From positions 1 to 12,498 of the forward strand of contig JADJSY010000072.1 of assembly GCA_016711435.1 (NCBI GenBank): DNA of 12,498 nt, written 5' to 3'. The notes under the pieces are model-generated. The model was not told where the DNA came from and did no database searches. It saw only the letters and a program-made list of their open reading frames with translations. Of this stretch, positions 1 to 7,328 are shown piece by piece; within the stretch, counting starts at the first letter, position 1, and every line of letters starts with the position of its first letter. The position numbers and the translations under genes are program-made. The DNA is from Lewinellaceae bacterium. GTDB taxonomy: Bacteria; Bacteroidota; Bacteroidia; Chitinophagales; Saprospiraceae.

Positions 1-25
1 TAAAACCACTGCCAAAGGCAGTGGT
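1..25 (-). terminator. Intrinsic terminator after the DinB gene
   Basis: A perfect 9-bp inverted repeat (5-13 and 17-25) with a three-base AAA/TTT loop. On the minus strand it is followed by a short run of T that is cut off by the window edge. It lies about 60 bp after the DinB stop codon, which fits a rho-independent terminator ending the membrane protein-DinB unit. The strength of the U-tract cannot be judged because the sequence ends here. Confidence 0.7.
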
Positions 26-86
26 GGAGTAAAAAGGTTCTACTGTGAAGAGTAATTGAAAAATAAGCCACGAAAATTCAATTCAG

Positions 87-596
87 TTACCAATCACCTG
101 CGTATTTGAGACTGTAAGGCTTTGTGATATTTTCCAGCCTCACGCGCCTGAGTTCCACCAATTGGCGGATGTGGAGATTGTCATGCGCGACCCAACAGGC
201 GAACATCTCTCCTGCGCTGATGGTGCGGTATGGGGTTGTATAGGTTTTCTCCCAATCTGGATTCTGCAATCCATTGAGCCAGGCAAGTGATTGTTCACGT
301 TCGGCAAAGAATTTTTCTTGCATCTCAGCGAAGTTCTGCTCGTTATATTTTCGCTCTGTTAACAAACGATCGGAGTCAATCTCATGCCATTTTTCATTCT
401 GGCGGTAAAGAATGAAATCGAGATGTTCTCGAAAATCTTCGCGCTCTTCATCATATAAGTGGCACACCACTTCGAGCATTGACCACGATTCCACGCTCGG
501 TTTGAGGCGTGCCGCCTCTGGTGCGACTCCTGACAATAAGGCACGGATCATCTCTGTGCTATTTTGAAGTTCCTGATAAAAAGTATTAAATTTCAT
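87..596 (-). CDS. DinB-family putative metal-dependent protein (DinB_2-like)
   Basis: A 169-residue protein with the usual length and layout of the DinB/YfiT four-helix-bundle superfamily. Members bind a metal through three histidines and often act as thiol-dependent transferases or hydrolases in the cytoplasm. Visible candidates for the metal triad are His46 (in the first-helix motif CHLYDEE) and His138 and His142 (in WVAHDNLHIRQ). The ATG at 596 is preceded by an AGAGG ribosome-binding site. The gene starts 18 bp after the stop of the membrane protein upstream, so the two are probably co-transcribed and belong to one cassette; the terminator at 1-25 closes the unit. The substrate is unknown. 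The frame is intact, unlike several neighbours. The superfamily call is firm, the specific function is not. Confidence 0.85.
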   Translation of the reverse strand: MKFNTFYQELQNSTEMIRALLSGVAPEAARLKPSVESWSMLEVVCHLYDEEREDFREHLDFILYRQNEKWHEIDSDRLLTERKYNEQNFAEMQEKFFAEREQSLAWLNGLQNPDWEKTYTTPYRTISAGEMFACWVAHDNLHIRQLVELRRVRLENITKPYSLKYAGDW

Positions 597-614
597 GTTA
601 CCTCTTTCTTTATT

Positions 615-1883
615 TCATTTTAGAAAACATGGATTGTAGTTTTGTCGCCAATTTTCGGTCACTAGGAAATCTTGAGCTTGCCAGACATGCAAGCCAGTAT
701 TGGATCGAGACGGTGGCCTCAGCCTCGCCATCCCCGTTCGTGACCGTACCAGCCGTCCGTCAATGAGAAGCGTGCCGAAAGGGCCGAGAAAAATGGGGTT
801 GCATGAAGATGAGTCCGCTTCTTTTTCAGTCATATAATGTTTCCTGTTTTTGCGAAGTTGAACTCTCCGGGCAAGATAGATCAGCAATACTATGGCAATT
901 AAATTTAAAGCCAACTGACCGATGCGGTCGATAGGCAGAGCGCCGCCAACTGTCAAAATTATAGAGCCGCCCAACATGCTGGCTAAGAGTGCTCCTAAGA
1001 TTAAGCCAAGCCTGTGAGCGTCTTGCCAAATGGGGCTGGAAGCCCAGCCTTCAATTAGAAAAAAAGAGATGCCTGCCAGGATAACACCGACCACAGCTGG
1101 AATTACATGGGGAAGGATTGTGACTGCGCCATAGGATAGAAGGACCAAGCCAAACCAGGGTAATCCCAGCGTGAAAGTAATCAGCCCAACCAGCCAGGGA
1201 GATGGTGTTTTCAATCGAGTTCTTCTTTGCTCAGGTATAGATGAGGAGGGTAATCGCAAAGCAATAGCGACTAACACCACGATTATGGCTAATGCGATTA
1301 GCACTGAGGAGAAGGGAACTTGGTAGTCCAAATTAGGGAAATACTGCGGAACTAATATCTGCGTCCAGGAATACCACGCGAAGAAAGAAGCCAGCGCCAA
1401 AATAATAGACGAGATAATTAAGCCTCTTTTGCCGAGCCAGGGGATATCGCGGCGATCAGGAAAGATCAACTCCGTAAGTTGGATTGGTAAAACTACAGCC
1501 CAGATACTTTCGTAGCCAAGCGCCCAAATGAGGTATATCCAATTGACGCCCAGCGCACGACCATAGGCGCGATTCGGATCAACACCGATCAGCGGAGCGA
1601 GCGAGGTTTGTTGGATTACGCACTCCTCGGCTATGGCAAGAGCAACACCCAGGAGCAGGATGGCAAGCCAACCTTGGCGATGGCGGCGGACGACATCACG
1701 AATGATCAGCGCAGCGCAACCCCAAAAGCCTGTCACTAGAATTAGAACGAATAGTGTCGTGATCCGAATCGATCCGAATAAGACATCGGCAATAACTGGC
1801 GATAAGAAGAGCAAGGTGAAGATCGGAGCCGCTCGCTGCCATTTTGACGGTGAGACCATAGGTTCAGTTGTAGATGTATTCAT
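615..1883 (-). CDS. Uncharacterised polytopic membrane protein
   Basis: Starting at the ATG at 1883 this gives 422 residues; a GTG two codons upstream is an alternative start, and an AGGCGAG purine stretch precedes both. The first roughly 350 residues contain about nine or ten hydrophobic segments, so it is an inner-membrane protein. I do not recognise the family. An AEECVIQQTS stretch after the third hydrophobic segment resembles the acidic pair of CPBP-type intramembrane proteases, but the full EExxxR motif is absent, so I do not assign that function. The last 65 or so residues are hydrophilic, rich in Arg, and unlike the rest; they may be a read-through tail produced by a frameshift or fused sequence. 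It is the first gene after the 1950-2261 attC-like element and lies 18 bp from the DinB gene. Confidence 0.75.
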   Translation of the reverse strand: MNTSTTEPMVSPSKWQRAAPIFTLLFLSPVIADVLFGSIRITTLFVLILVTGFWGCAALIIRDVVRRHRQGWLAILLLGVALAIAEECVIQQTSLAPLIGVDPNRAYGRALGVNWIYLIWALGYESIWAVVLPIQLTELIFPDRRDIPWLGKRGLIISSIILALASFFAWYSWTQILVPQYFPNLDYQVPFSSVLIALAIIVVLVAIALRLPSSSIPEQRRTRLKTPSPWLVGLITFTLGLPWFGLVLLSYGAVTILPHVIPAVVGVILAGISFFLIEGWASSPIWQDAHRLGLILGALLASMLGGSIILTVGGALPIDRIGQLALNLIAIVLLIYLARRVQLRKNRKHYMTEKEADSSSCNPIFLGPFGTLLIDGRLVRSRTGMARLRPPSRSNTGLHVWQAQDFLVTENWRQNYNPCFLK

Positions 1884-1949
1884 TGCCACTCGCCTTTGTT
1901 TGATAAGGTTTCGCTAAAAAAATCAATTAACGAGTTGATGCAAGTTGCT

Positions 1950-2261
1950 GCCCAATCGTTTGCGTTATGCCCAAAGAGGTATGCTGGGGCTGGCGTGGAT
2001 TCTGATTCGCTTAGAGACTGTTTTATACCGTGTGGCCCGGGCACCACCGGCCCCGCTCCGCCTGACGGGCACGAAACATCCCTTAAATGCCCTTTTCCCG
2101 TTGTGGTCCGGGAAATTCAACAAAGGAAATGCTCGGACGCGAAACGCTCTCTAGGGGGCCCGAGCTGCGCAGTGCCGCACACCGCGATACTTGCACCGCG
2201 CTGGCTTAGTGCAATGCAAGTGAGCGACAGCCCCCAGCGCCAAGCGCATGCTGTGTTGGGC
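1950..2261 (-). repeat. attC-like recombination site, expanded form
   Basis: Bounded on the plus strand by GCCCAAT (1950-1956) and GTTGGGC (2255-2261), an inverted pair of attC core sites. Minus-strand orientation puts the R'' core 16 bp after the lipoprotein stop and the R' core upstream of the membrane protein gene. The 3' plus-strand arm (about 2208-2261) matches the arm at 5440-5492 closely, sharing a GTGCA(A/G)TGCA(A/G)GTGAGCGAC stretch and a CCCCAGC motif, and the outer 45 bp resemble the sites at 7329 and 8583. It is about twice their length. The extra material includes a GC-rich block (2028-2080) and a perfect 7-bp stem with an 8-base loop (2094-2100 / 2109-2115). No protein is convincing in it. 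Confidence 0.72.
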
Positions 2262-2277
2262 GGCGGTTAGAAATGAA

Positions 2278-3042
2278 CTATTGATTTTCCGGCTGCCACT
2301 GTAACTCCCATAAACCAGAAATTGCAACAACTGGATGAGCGACAAGAACTGTCAATTTACCTGAAGGAACTTTGCCTGCAAATGTAGCGGCAGAACTAAA
2401 TTCGCCGGGCACATCCATTCCAGTCATTCCTTGAGTTGAGTCTTGGATTTGAACGTCAACTCCATGAAAAACTGCCGTACTCTTGAAGTAAAACTCATAA
2501 CCGTCTGCCCTGCGTATTGCTTTGACAACTCGCACTGGATAGCCTGCCAGAAGACCAAGATCAATATCTAAATTCCATATCGGATAATTTGTTGTATTAC
2601 CTAATGCATCCAATTCCTGTACTTGTTCATCGGGAGGTTTTGCTTCTGTATCGAACTCAAACTTTGTTTGTACGTTTTCATACTTGACTGCTACCAAATC
2701 TGGTTTGATGGTTAGGGGCCATTTGAATTGTCTACCTTTGATTTCAAATGCCCAGGGAAATATACCCTGTTCGGTTTTTTCGGAAGAAGGATCAGTTTGA
2801 GTAAATTGGATTTCCTTTCCATCGGCGTCTGTGATTTTTGGCCAATTTGAAAATGACACTGCTTGTGCTCCCTGAGGCAAACCAATAGAACGGAATTTGC
2901 CAATCAGAACATAACCACTTTCAGTTTCGGTGAATTTTTCAAGAACCAAGGGATTTTCATTCGCTACTTTCGCGGGCGTTGCGGCACAGGCATTGAGAGT
3001 CAACACAAGTAGAAATATGTATGCAATTAATTGTTTTTTCAT
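2278..3042 (-). CDS. Putative secreted lipoprotein, family unknown
   Basis: A 254-residue protein beginning MKKQLIAYIFLLV, a typical signal peptide ending in a lipobox with LNAC, so Cys19 would be lipidated and the protein anchored outside the cytoplasmic membrane. The ATG at 3042 is chosen because AAAAGGAG lies just upstream and the signal peptide starts exactly there; an upstream in-frame ATG at 3099 would put a charged 19-residue stretch ahead of it and overlap the core site at 3077. The mature part has alternating polar and aromatic residues without further membrane segments, suggestive of beta-sandwich domains, but I recognise no family. It is one cassette: a core site lies upstream and an attC-like element begins 16 bp after its stop. 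Confidence 0.82.
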   Translation of the reverse strand: MKKQLIAYIFLLVLTLNACAATPAKVANENPLVLEKFTETESGYVLIGKFRSIGLPQGAQAVSFSNWPKITDADGKEIQFTQTDPSSEKTEQGIFPWAFEIKGRQFKWPLTIKPDLVAVKYENVQTKFEFDTEAKPPDEQVQELDALGNTTNYPIWNLDIDLGLLAGYPVRVVKAIRRADGYEFYFKSTAVFHGVDVQIQDSTQGMTGMDVPGEFSSAATFAGKVPSGKLTVLVAHPVVAISGLWELQWQPENQ

Positions 3043-3076
3043 TTTTCTCCTTTTGATTAATTCCGCTACATGTTTG

Positions 3077-3083
3077 GTTAGGC
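3077..3083 (-). repeat. attC-like core site (R'' only)
   Basis: GTTAGGC on plus, GCCTAAC on minus, 30 bp beyond the stop of the alpha/beta hydrolase gene, the place expected for the R'' core of that cassette. No R' partner or second arm is visible before the lipoprotein start 34 bp further on. It may be the stub of a deleted attC. Seven-base cores occur by chance, so the position and orientation are the main support. Confidence 0.4.
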
Positions 3084-3113
3084 GTTTTTTGTTTTGCAAG
3101 ACATGATGGCAAT

Positions 3114-3941
3114 TTAATCCGAAAGACCGTTCAAGAAACTTTTGACGATTTCTTGAAACCTGTAGGGCTGTTCCATATTGGGTAAGTGGGCAGAATCTTC
3201 AATTATTGCTTTTTGAGCAGAGGGTATCCTTTCCAGCATATAATCAGCGGAAGCGAGAATATAAGGGGTGTCATGAGCGCCGACAATAACAAGAAGCGGA
3301 AAGTCTATTTCTGTTAGTCGATCAAATGCTGGCACGTCTGTGTTGGGCAGGTGTTTCCCAAGTTGCTTAATTTCATGAGATAGCACTGTGCGATCCATTT
3401 CATAAGCTAATTTTCGCATTTCTTGATTCACTTGATCTGATGTTCGATTCATGCCATCGAACCAGATTTGTGTTTCGATCTCAGCCACAAGATCCAAGTC
3501 GCCATTATCGAAGGCTTTCTCTACTTCTGCGAATTTGGCAAGGGTTGGTAAATCCAATTTCAATCCACTTGGGCCAGAGTCGACCATTAATGCTTTCACT
3601 CTTGCTGGTTGCGCCAATGCAAAATCCATTGCCAAACCACCACCCATTGAACACCCCAGCATAATGAGAGGCCCGTAGAGTTCAAGGATATCAAGTAAGG
3701 AAATTAAATCGCTCATGTGGCTAAAATCCCCTTCAACAGGTTCGCTTTTCCCATATCCACGCATGTCGTATCGGACCACTTGATAATTTTGCGCGAAACT
3801 TATAAACTCATTATTCCACTGGCGGCTATCGGCTATGCCAGCATGAATCATCACAAGGGGCGTTCCTTTACCAGCAGTTTCATAATAAATCTGCGCATTG
3901 TTGATATTAGCAAAACCAGTTTTAGTTTTGAAATCTGACAT
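3114..3941 (-). CDS. Alpha/beta-fold hydrolase
   Basis: A complete 275-residue alpha/beta hydrolase of usual length. The nucleophile elbow GCSMGG puts the catalytic Ser at 98; Asp224 in VGAHDTPY and His252 in DSAHLPNMEQP complete the triad. The HAG stretch near residue 33 supplies the oxyanion-hole region, and DMRGYGKS (59-66) is the conserved strand-loop after the second core strand. It would act in the cytoplasm on a small ester, lactone or similar substrate; the sequence does not tell which, and 3-oxoadipate enol-lactonase-like or peroxidase-like members share this layout. The ATG at 3941 has CAGGAG eight bases upstream. It stands alone between core sites at 4021 and 3077, so it looks like a single-gene cassette. 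Confidence 0.92.
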   Translation of the reverse strand: MSDFKTKTGFANINNAQIYYETAGKGTPLVMIHAGIADSRQWNNEFISFAQNYQVVRYDMRGYGKSEPVEGDFSHMSDLISLLDILELYGPLIMLGCSMGGGLAMDFALAQPARVKALMVDSGPSGLKLDLPTLAKFAEVEKAFDNGDLDLVAEIETQIWFDGMNRTSDQVNQEMRKLAYEMDRTVLSHEIKQLGKHLPNTDVPAFDRLTEIDFPLLVIVGAHDTPYILASADYMLERIPSAQKAIIEDSAHLPNMEQPYRFQEIVKSFLNGLSD

Positions 3942-4020
3942 GTCGAAACTCCTGAATTTGTTTATAAAGACAAGGTAAATATCTCAACCAATGAAAGAGC
4001 GGGCTCATTTTTCACGCTTT

Positions 4021-4027
4021 GTTGGAC
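4021..4027 (-). repeat. attC-like core site (R'' only)
   Basis: On minus the sequence reads GTCCAACAAAGCGTG (4013-4027), matching the start of the sites at 8721 and 7476 (GCCTAACAAAGTATGC, GCCCAACAAGGTGTGC) over more than the core. It lies 55 bp after the stop of the P-loop kinase gene. No clear R' partner is seen before the hydrolase start at 3941, so this is probably a half site left by a deletion. Confidence 0.5.
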
Positions 4028-4082
4028 GGCAACTTTCCATCTCATTCTTATAGGAGGAAGCATAGGCCTGATTTAGTAAGTA

Positions 4083-4670
4083 TCAACTATGATTTTCGGT
4101 TAGGCGTGGCTTGTCTGCCATGATTTTCGCGAGAACCTGCTCTCGCAGATATTCAAGCGAGCTCCATCCATCCAAAACAAGATCGCTTGTGTTCTTTTGT
4201 TTGTAAGCTTCCAAATACGGATATCTGGCCTTTTCAAGGTAATGAGTCATTTCGGCTCTCAGTTGTTTCAACCTTGCCTCAGGGGATACGTCTGGAGCAA
4301 AAGTGTGGTCTCTGAGGATTCGGCGGGCCATGGCGACATCAAGGGGAGTATCAATAAATATTGCCAGATCGATCAAATTAGAAAATCTTGGATGCTCACG
4401 ACCCAAGGGACAATCAAGAACAACATATTTGAGTGCCCCCTGTTGGAGTGCTCGCTCTACAGCTTCACCCATGCCGGGACAATCGATTTCCAGGGGGGGA
4501 GCGCCCCGCTGGCTCCATTCGTAAAAATCCTCAGGGATGATATTCGTTTCATTAAAATCGTCGAAGCAAAACAGCGCCGATGCAGGGAGTGATTCACGAA
4601 TCAGTTTAGCTAAAGCAGTTTTGCCTCCACCTGATACAGCATTGATAGTAATAACGTATGGTTTCATCAT
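4083..4670 (-). CDS. P-loop small-molecule kinase, uridine kinase-like
   Basis: A 195-residue P-loop NTPase of the nucleoside/nucleotide kinase type. Residues 11-18 (AVSGGGKT) form the Walker A loop, with Lys17 and Thr18 binding ATP phosphates. FCFDDF (34-39) holds the acidic pair that in uridine kinase-like enzymes sits at the acceptor substrate. LDCPLGREH near residue 90 corresponds to the Walker B strand and following loop, and an arginine-rich lid-like stretch follows (MARRILRDH). Size and motifs suggest phosphorylation of a small metabolite; the substrate cannot be named. Two adjacent ATG codons are possible starts and neither has a strong ribosome-binding site. An attC-like site (4761-4844) lies 90 bp upstream. 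The last codons contain a GCCTAAC (4099-4105, minus) that could itself be a core site. Confidence 0.85.
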   Translation of the reverse strand: MMKPYVITINAVSGGGKTALAKLIRESLPASALFCFDDFNETNIIPEDFYEWSQRGAPPLEIDCPGMGEAVERALQQGALKYVVLDCPLGREHPRFSNLIDLAIFIDTPLDVAMARRILRDHTFAPDVSPEARLKQLRAEMTHYLEKARYPYLEAYKQKNTSDLVLDGWSSLEYLREQVLAKIMADKPRLTENHS

Positions 4671-4760
4671 CTTTTTTTGTTAAGTCCTTTTCACGCTAAT
4701 GTAGGCAAATCTAATACTGCTATAAATCTCCTGATTTTTTACTTGACATTAAGTGTAGTT

Positions 4761-4844
4761 ACCCAACAGTTTGTGTTACCGGCGGCGTTGGCTTCGATTC
4801 AAAGTTGCTATCTATGCACTACTCAAGTATCCATGCTTTTAGGC
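4761..4844 (-). repeat. Short attC-like site
   Basis: The R' side is clear: minus strand GGTAACACAAACTGTTGGGT (4761-4780), with the core GTTGGGT fitting GTTRRRY and the inner part matching the R' arms at 1950 and 8583. The R'' side is degenerate, GCCTAAAAGCATGG (4831-4844), which looks like the usual GCCTAACAAAGCATG missing two bases. The span of 84 bp is within the normal attC range. It falls between the GNAT remnant and the P-loop kinase gene, where a cassette boundary is expected. The rest of the 4671-4889 gap shows nothing else. Confidence 0.6.
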
Positions 4845-4889
4845 ATAATCCTGTTTTGCTTTCTCTTAATCACTACGAGTAAAAGAAAT

Positions 4890-5099
4890 TTACGACAGGC
4901 TGTCTACAACCTTGGTCACCACCCAATGGTTGTTTCCAAGTCTGCGTGTTCGTTGAAACCACATATGCTCAAAAATTGAAATTGCCGCATTGTGAAGAAA
5001 AGACCCTGAAACCGATCGACCTCCTATATTCTCAGGATAGCTTTCGACGGTTCCACCTCCGAGTCGGGCGATTTCGTTCAGAGCTCCTTCAAGTGCAAT
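4890..5099 (-). pseudogene. C-terminal remnant of a GNAT acetyltransferase
   Basis: An open stretch of 69 residues ending in TAA, with no start codon of its own. It reads ALEGALNEIARLGGG near its start, FLHNAAISIFEHMWF in the middle and NNHWVVTKVV near its end. This matches the last third of a GNAT N-acetyltransferase: the amphipathic helix after the acetyl-CoA loop, then the FLHNGTxxMFExxGF segment and final strand. The acetyl-CoA binding part is missing. It begins directly after the zinc ribbon gene, in the same frame but with two stop codons (5106-5108 and 5100-5102) in between, so the 5' portion was lost in a junction. An attC-like site follows, as expected for a cassette whose front was deleted. 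The identification is from remembered family patterns. Confidence 0.7.
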
Positions 5100-5105
5100 T
5101 TAAAA

Positions 5106-5346
5106 TTACTTATTTTTTTTCTTTTCAATAAACTTTTGTAAATCTTGAATGTCTGATTTGTTTACGTAAGACCCGATTGTGTTGCAGTCTAGACAGACAT
5201 AAGCTGTCAGAGCATATCCTTTAAACATAAATTTTTCTCTCTGGCATAAATGTCTGGTTATAATATCCATAGTGTCCAAATGCTCCATGGTGCAGATTTT
5301 TGCTTTGACACGATAAACATTTTCGCTCTGATTTAAGTGTATCCAT
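5106..5346 (-). CDS. Small zinc ribbon protein, one frameshift
   Basis: With one base removed from the A5 run at 5232-5236 the gene gives a 79-residue protein from the ATG at 5346, which has a GGAAAG ribosome-binding site. It carries two Cys pairs, KCLSC (Cys10, Cys13) and VCLDC (Cys51, Cys54), spaced as in a treble-clef or rubredoxin-like zinc ribbon, and ends in a lysine-rich helix (DLQKFIEKKKNK). As sequenced, the first frame stops soon after the frameshift and the second pair lies in another frame. Both halves continue the same fold, so the shift is a recent mutation or a sequencing error. The function is unknown; such ribbons bind nucleic acid or proteins. Confidence 0.75.
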
Positions 5347-5439
5347 TTTGTACTTTCCTTTTGTGGTAATGGAATCGTTTTGTTTACTTGAAATATTTAG
5401 ATCACAATTTAACTTTCTAAAAAATCATAACGGGAACTG

Positions 5440-5492
5440 GTGCAGTGCAGGTGAGCGACCATCCCCAGCATCCAGCGCTCGCTGTGTTAGGC
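5440..5492 (-). repeat. attC-like half site (R'' arm)
   Basis: On minus it starts with GCCTAAC (5486-5492), 42 bp after the DUF4287 stop, and is homologous over about 50 bp to the arm at 2208-2261, sharing the CTGGGG and GTCGCTCAC motifs in the same order. The opposite arm with an R' core is not found; the sequence turns AT-rich below 5430. It marks the end of the AraC-DUF998-DUF4287 cassette and precedes the zinc ribbon gene. Confidence 0.65.
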
Positions 5493-5534
5493 GGTTTTGT
5501 GTTTTTCAAGACTGGCTGGCAAAAAAAGCGTTTT

Positions 5535-5816
5535 CTAAAAAGAAGATTTCTTTTTAGTGGCTTTTCCATCCAAGTTAAGAGTGCCTGATGTATCACGGTG
5601 AGTTCCAGTAGTTTGCTTCACTGTAAATTCTGCGCCATTCAAAATTACATGAGCAATTGCTCTTGCATGTCCAGTGCCCAAGCCATAATCTGCCTTAAGC
5701 CATTCAATAATCTCTTTATGTTTTGTCAAGTTCTTTTTCTTTGCCTCAGCAACAAATTCCTTGGGTGCTTTTCCTGTAATTTCTTCAACTTTATCTAAAT
5801 ATGCTTGAAACGACAT
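5535..5816 (-). CDS. DUF4287 domain protein
   Basis: A 93-residue protein. Residues 1-60 match the DUF4287 pattern: MSFQAYLDKVEEITGK at the start, then an Ala/Lys-rich helix, EIIEWLKADYGLGTGHARAIAHVI, a helical domain of unknown role common in bacteria and often beside DUF5655-type domains. The C-terminal 30 residues are polar and end in KKKSSF. The ATG at 5816 is preceded by AGGAG at a good distance. It lies 41 bp after the DUF998 gene, in the same direction and with no core site between, so the two and the AraC gene upstream seem to form one operon and one cassette. The frame is intact. Confidence 0.9.
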   Translation of the reverse strand: MSFQAYLDKVEEITGKAPKEFVAEAKKKNLTKHKEIIEWLKADYGLGTGHARAIAHVILNGAEFTVKQTTGTHRDTSGTLNLDGKATKKKSSF

Positions 5817-5857
5817 AATGTTCTCCTATTTATGATTAAATTAATCACTTAAAAGTT

Positions 5858-6482
5858 CTATGATAATTTCTGCCCGCTCGTTTTAACAGAATGCCAAGCC
5901 ATTAATACCAGCCAAATGCCAGAGCCAAGCCAGAATAGACGGTTTGCCCAACCCACGGGTACATTTGGATTAAGTTCGCCACTAGGTGAAACAGCCATGA
6001 AAAACATGCCCATATTTAAGACGAAACTGATCCACGGTAACTGACCTATCCAAATTACCGCTTGCCGAATATGATCCCAAGCGGGGTTGCGAGCCATACT
6101 TAAACTAATCAGCGCTGAGGCAATTGCCATGCTTGGCGCGCCGATATAAAACACCAATTGATGAAGTGGATGCTCTACGTTATAAACACCACCCAGAAAG
6201 AATCCTCCCGCAGCAGGGATTAGAAAGAAGAGGCCGACCTTACCCCAAAAGGTCTTCACTTCGGGGTAAAGCGTCGCTGCCAATACTCCAGCGCTTATTG
6301 CATAAAAGAAAAACCAATGTCTGGATCCAACCAAACGTTCCGATCGCATATTCGCTAACCATGCTTTGGGCAGTGTGGATATCAGGTCTCAAGATATGCA
6401 AGATGACCAGCAACAACAGGGCAGTTACAGCAGTTCCAAGCGCCAGTTGCCTTGCCAACCGAGGGGATACTAAAATACTCAT
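5858..6482 (-). CDS. DUF998 family membrane protein, one frameshift
   Basis: The gene is split over two frames. The first gives MSILVSPRLARQLALG and a membrane segment, then MVSEYAIGTFGWIQTLVF, the hallmark N-terminal motif of DUF998 proteins. The second continues FFYAISAGVLAATLYPEV, followed by four or five more hydrophobic segments up to KTSGQKLS. Removing one base from the homopolymer at 6309-6313 (A on plus, T on minus) joins them into an intact 207-residue protein. The ATG at 6482 has GGAG upstream and lies 12 bp after the AraC stop. DUF998 proteins are integral membrane proteins of unknown function. Either the extra base is a read error or the gene has just been lost. Confidence 0.85.
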
Positions 6483-6494
6483 GTTGCTCTCCTT

Positions 6495-7241
6495 TTATTG
6501 AGAATTAATGAAGAGCATTTTATCTTGATGAACAAAGTCTGTATTGTATAAAAATGACAATCGTTCAGGTCTGTTCGTGTCAATAATTTGAGCAGGAGTT
6601 AGCCCAACAAAGCGTTTCAAGGATCGAATCAGATGAGATTGATCAAAATAGCCTGCCTGGGATACAGTATCAGAGATTGAACTCCCCTGCTTTATAAGAC
6701 TGGTCGCATAGCGGGCGCGCTCAATTTGCTGAGTAACAGTACTGGTTAATCCAGTCACTTTTACCAGACGGCGCTGTATAGTGCGCAATGACATATCAAT
6801 AGGTTGTCTTTTGAAAAAGGCGTTCACAATCGGGTCGCACGCTAGCAGTTCATCACGCGCGAGCCATTCAATAAATGTGTCTGCATTTTCATAATCAGGA
6901 AATTGCCATGCTGAACTATCGAGCCAGAAGGAATTATCAGATGCTTCAGGCAAATTTAAGTCGTTGCGATTCGCTACCAAACTGACGGGCATATTGGGCA
7001 TAAACACGCCAGTCTTGAATTGAATGCCAACAAACTCTACGTCTGCTGGACTATATGCAGGCGTAGCAACAGTTTCTGGACCTCGTATAGTCAGAGTTGT
7101 TTTTCCTCTATACCTTGTCAAAACCATTCCCCAATGGCTATCAGACATGGAGAGAAATGCCCCCCCGTTCTCGCTATGACTACGCCAAATCCTTTCAACA
7201 AAAGGCGAGGCAGATTTTCTTTCATCACATATTAAATCCAT
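6495..7241 (-). CDS. AraC-family transcriptional regulator
   Basis: A 248-residue protein with a C-terminal pair of helix-turn-helix motifs typical of AraC/XylS: SLRTIQRRLVKVTGL, then the segment from SISDTVSQAGYFDQSHLIRS to LKRFVGLTPAQI. The N-terminal 150 residues form a sensor-like region (YSPADVEFVGIQFKTGVFMPNMP) resembling the cupin-type domains of this family. The ATG at 7241 is chosen because GAGGAG lies eight bases upstream; the open frame extends upstream to 7508 but runs through the attC-like element, so that part is not protein. With only 12 bp to the DUF998 gene, it probably regulates or is co-expressed with DUF998-DUF4287. The effector is unknown. Confidence 0.9.
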   Translation of the reverse strand: MDLICDERKSASPFVERIWRSHSENGGAFLSMSDSHWGMVLTRYRGKTTLTIRGPETVATPAYSPADVEFVGIQFKTGVFMPNMPVSLVANRNDLNLPEASDNSFWLDSSAWQFPDYENADTFIEWLARDELLACDPIVNAFFKRQPIDMSLRTIQRRLVKVTGLTSTVTQQIERARYATSLIKQGSSISDTVSQAGYFDQSHLIRSLKRFVGLTPAQIIDTNRPERLSFLYNTDFVHQDKMLFINSQ

Positions 7242-7328
7242 GTTTTTACTCCTCATCTGTGGAGTTATCGCAATTGTGTGAGGTTCATGTTGATTCTCTT
7301 GAAATAAGCAAATATGGAACTTCAACGC

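Noticed and set aside
1633..1917. Plus-strand open frame opposite the membrane protein
   Set aside because: It is the shadow of the minus-strand gene, with no family pattern, and its Arg/Thr-rich composition is typical of antisense frames.
1896..2270. Open frames on both strands across the expanded attC-like element
   Set aside because: They follow the GC-rich repeat, have no recognisable protein pattern, and the region is better explained by its inverted cores.
4099..4105. GCCTAAC core at the end of the kinase gene
   Set aside because: Not listed as a separate site: it lies in coding sequence, no arm homology extends beyond the core, and the site at 4021 matches better.
4680..4686. GTTAAGT, formally a GTTRRRY core, just upstream of the kinase
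   Set aside because: Such a degenerate seven-mer is expected about two dozen times per strand here by chance, and it lacks the conserved inner arm.
4677..4979. Plus-strand open frame of about 100 residues with hydrophobic stretches
   Set aside because: It runs through the attC-like site and antisense to the GNAT remnant, and lacks a ribosome-binding site.
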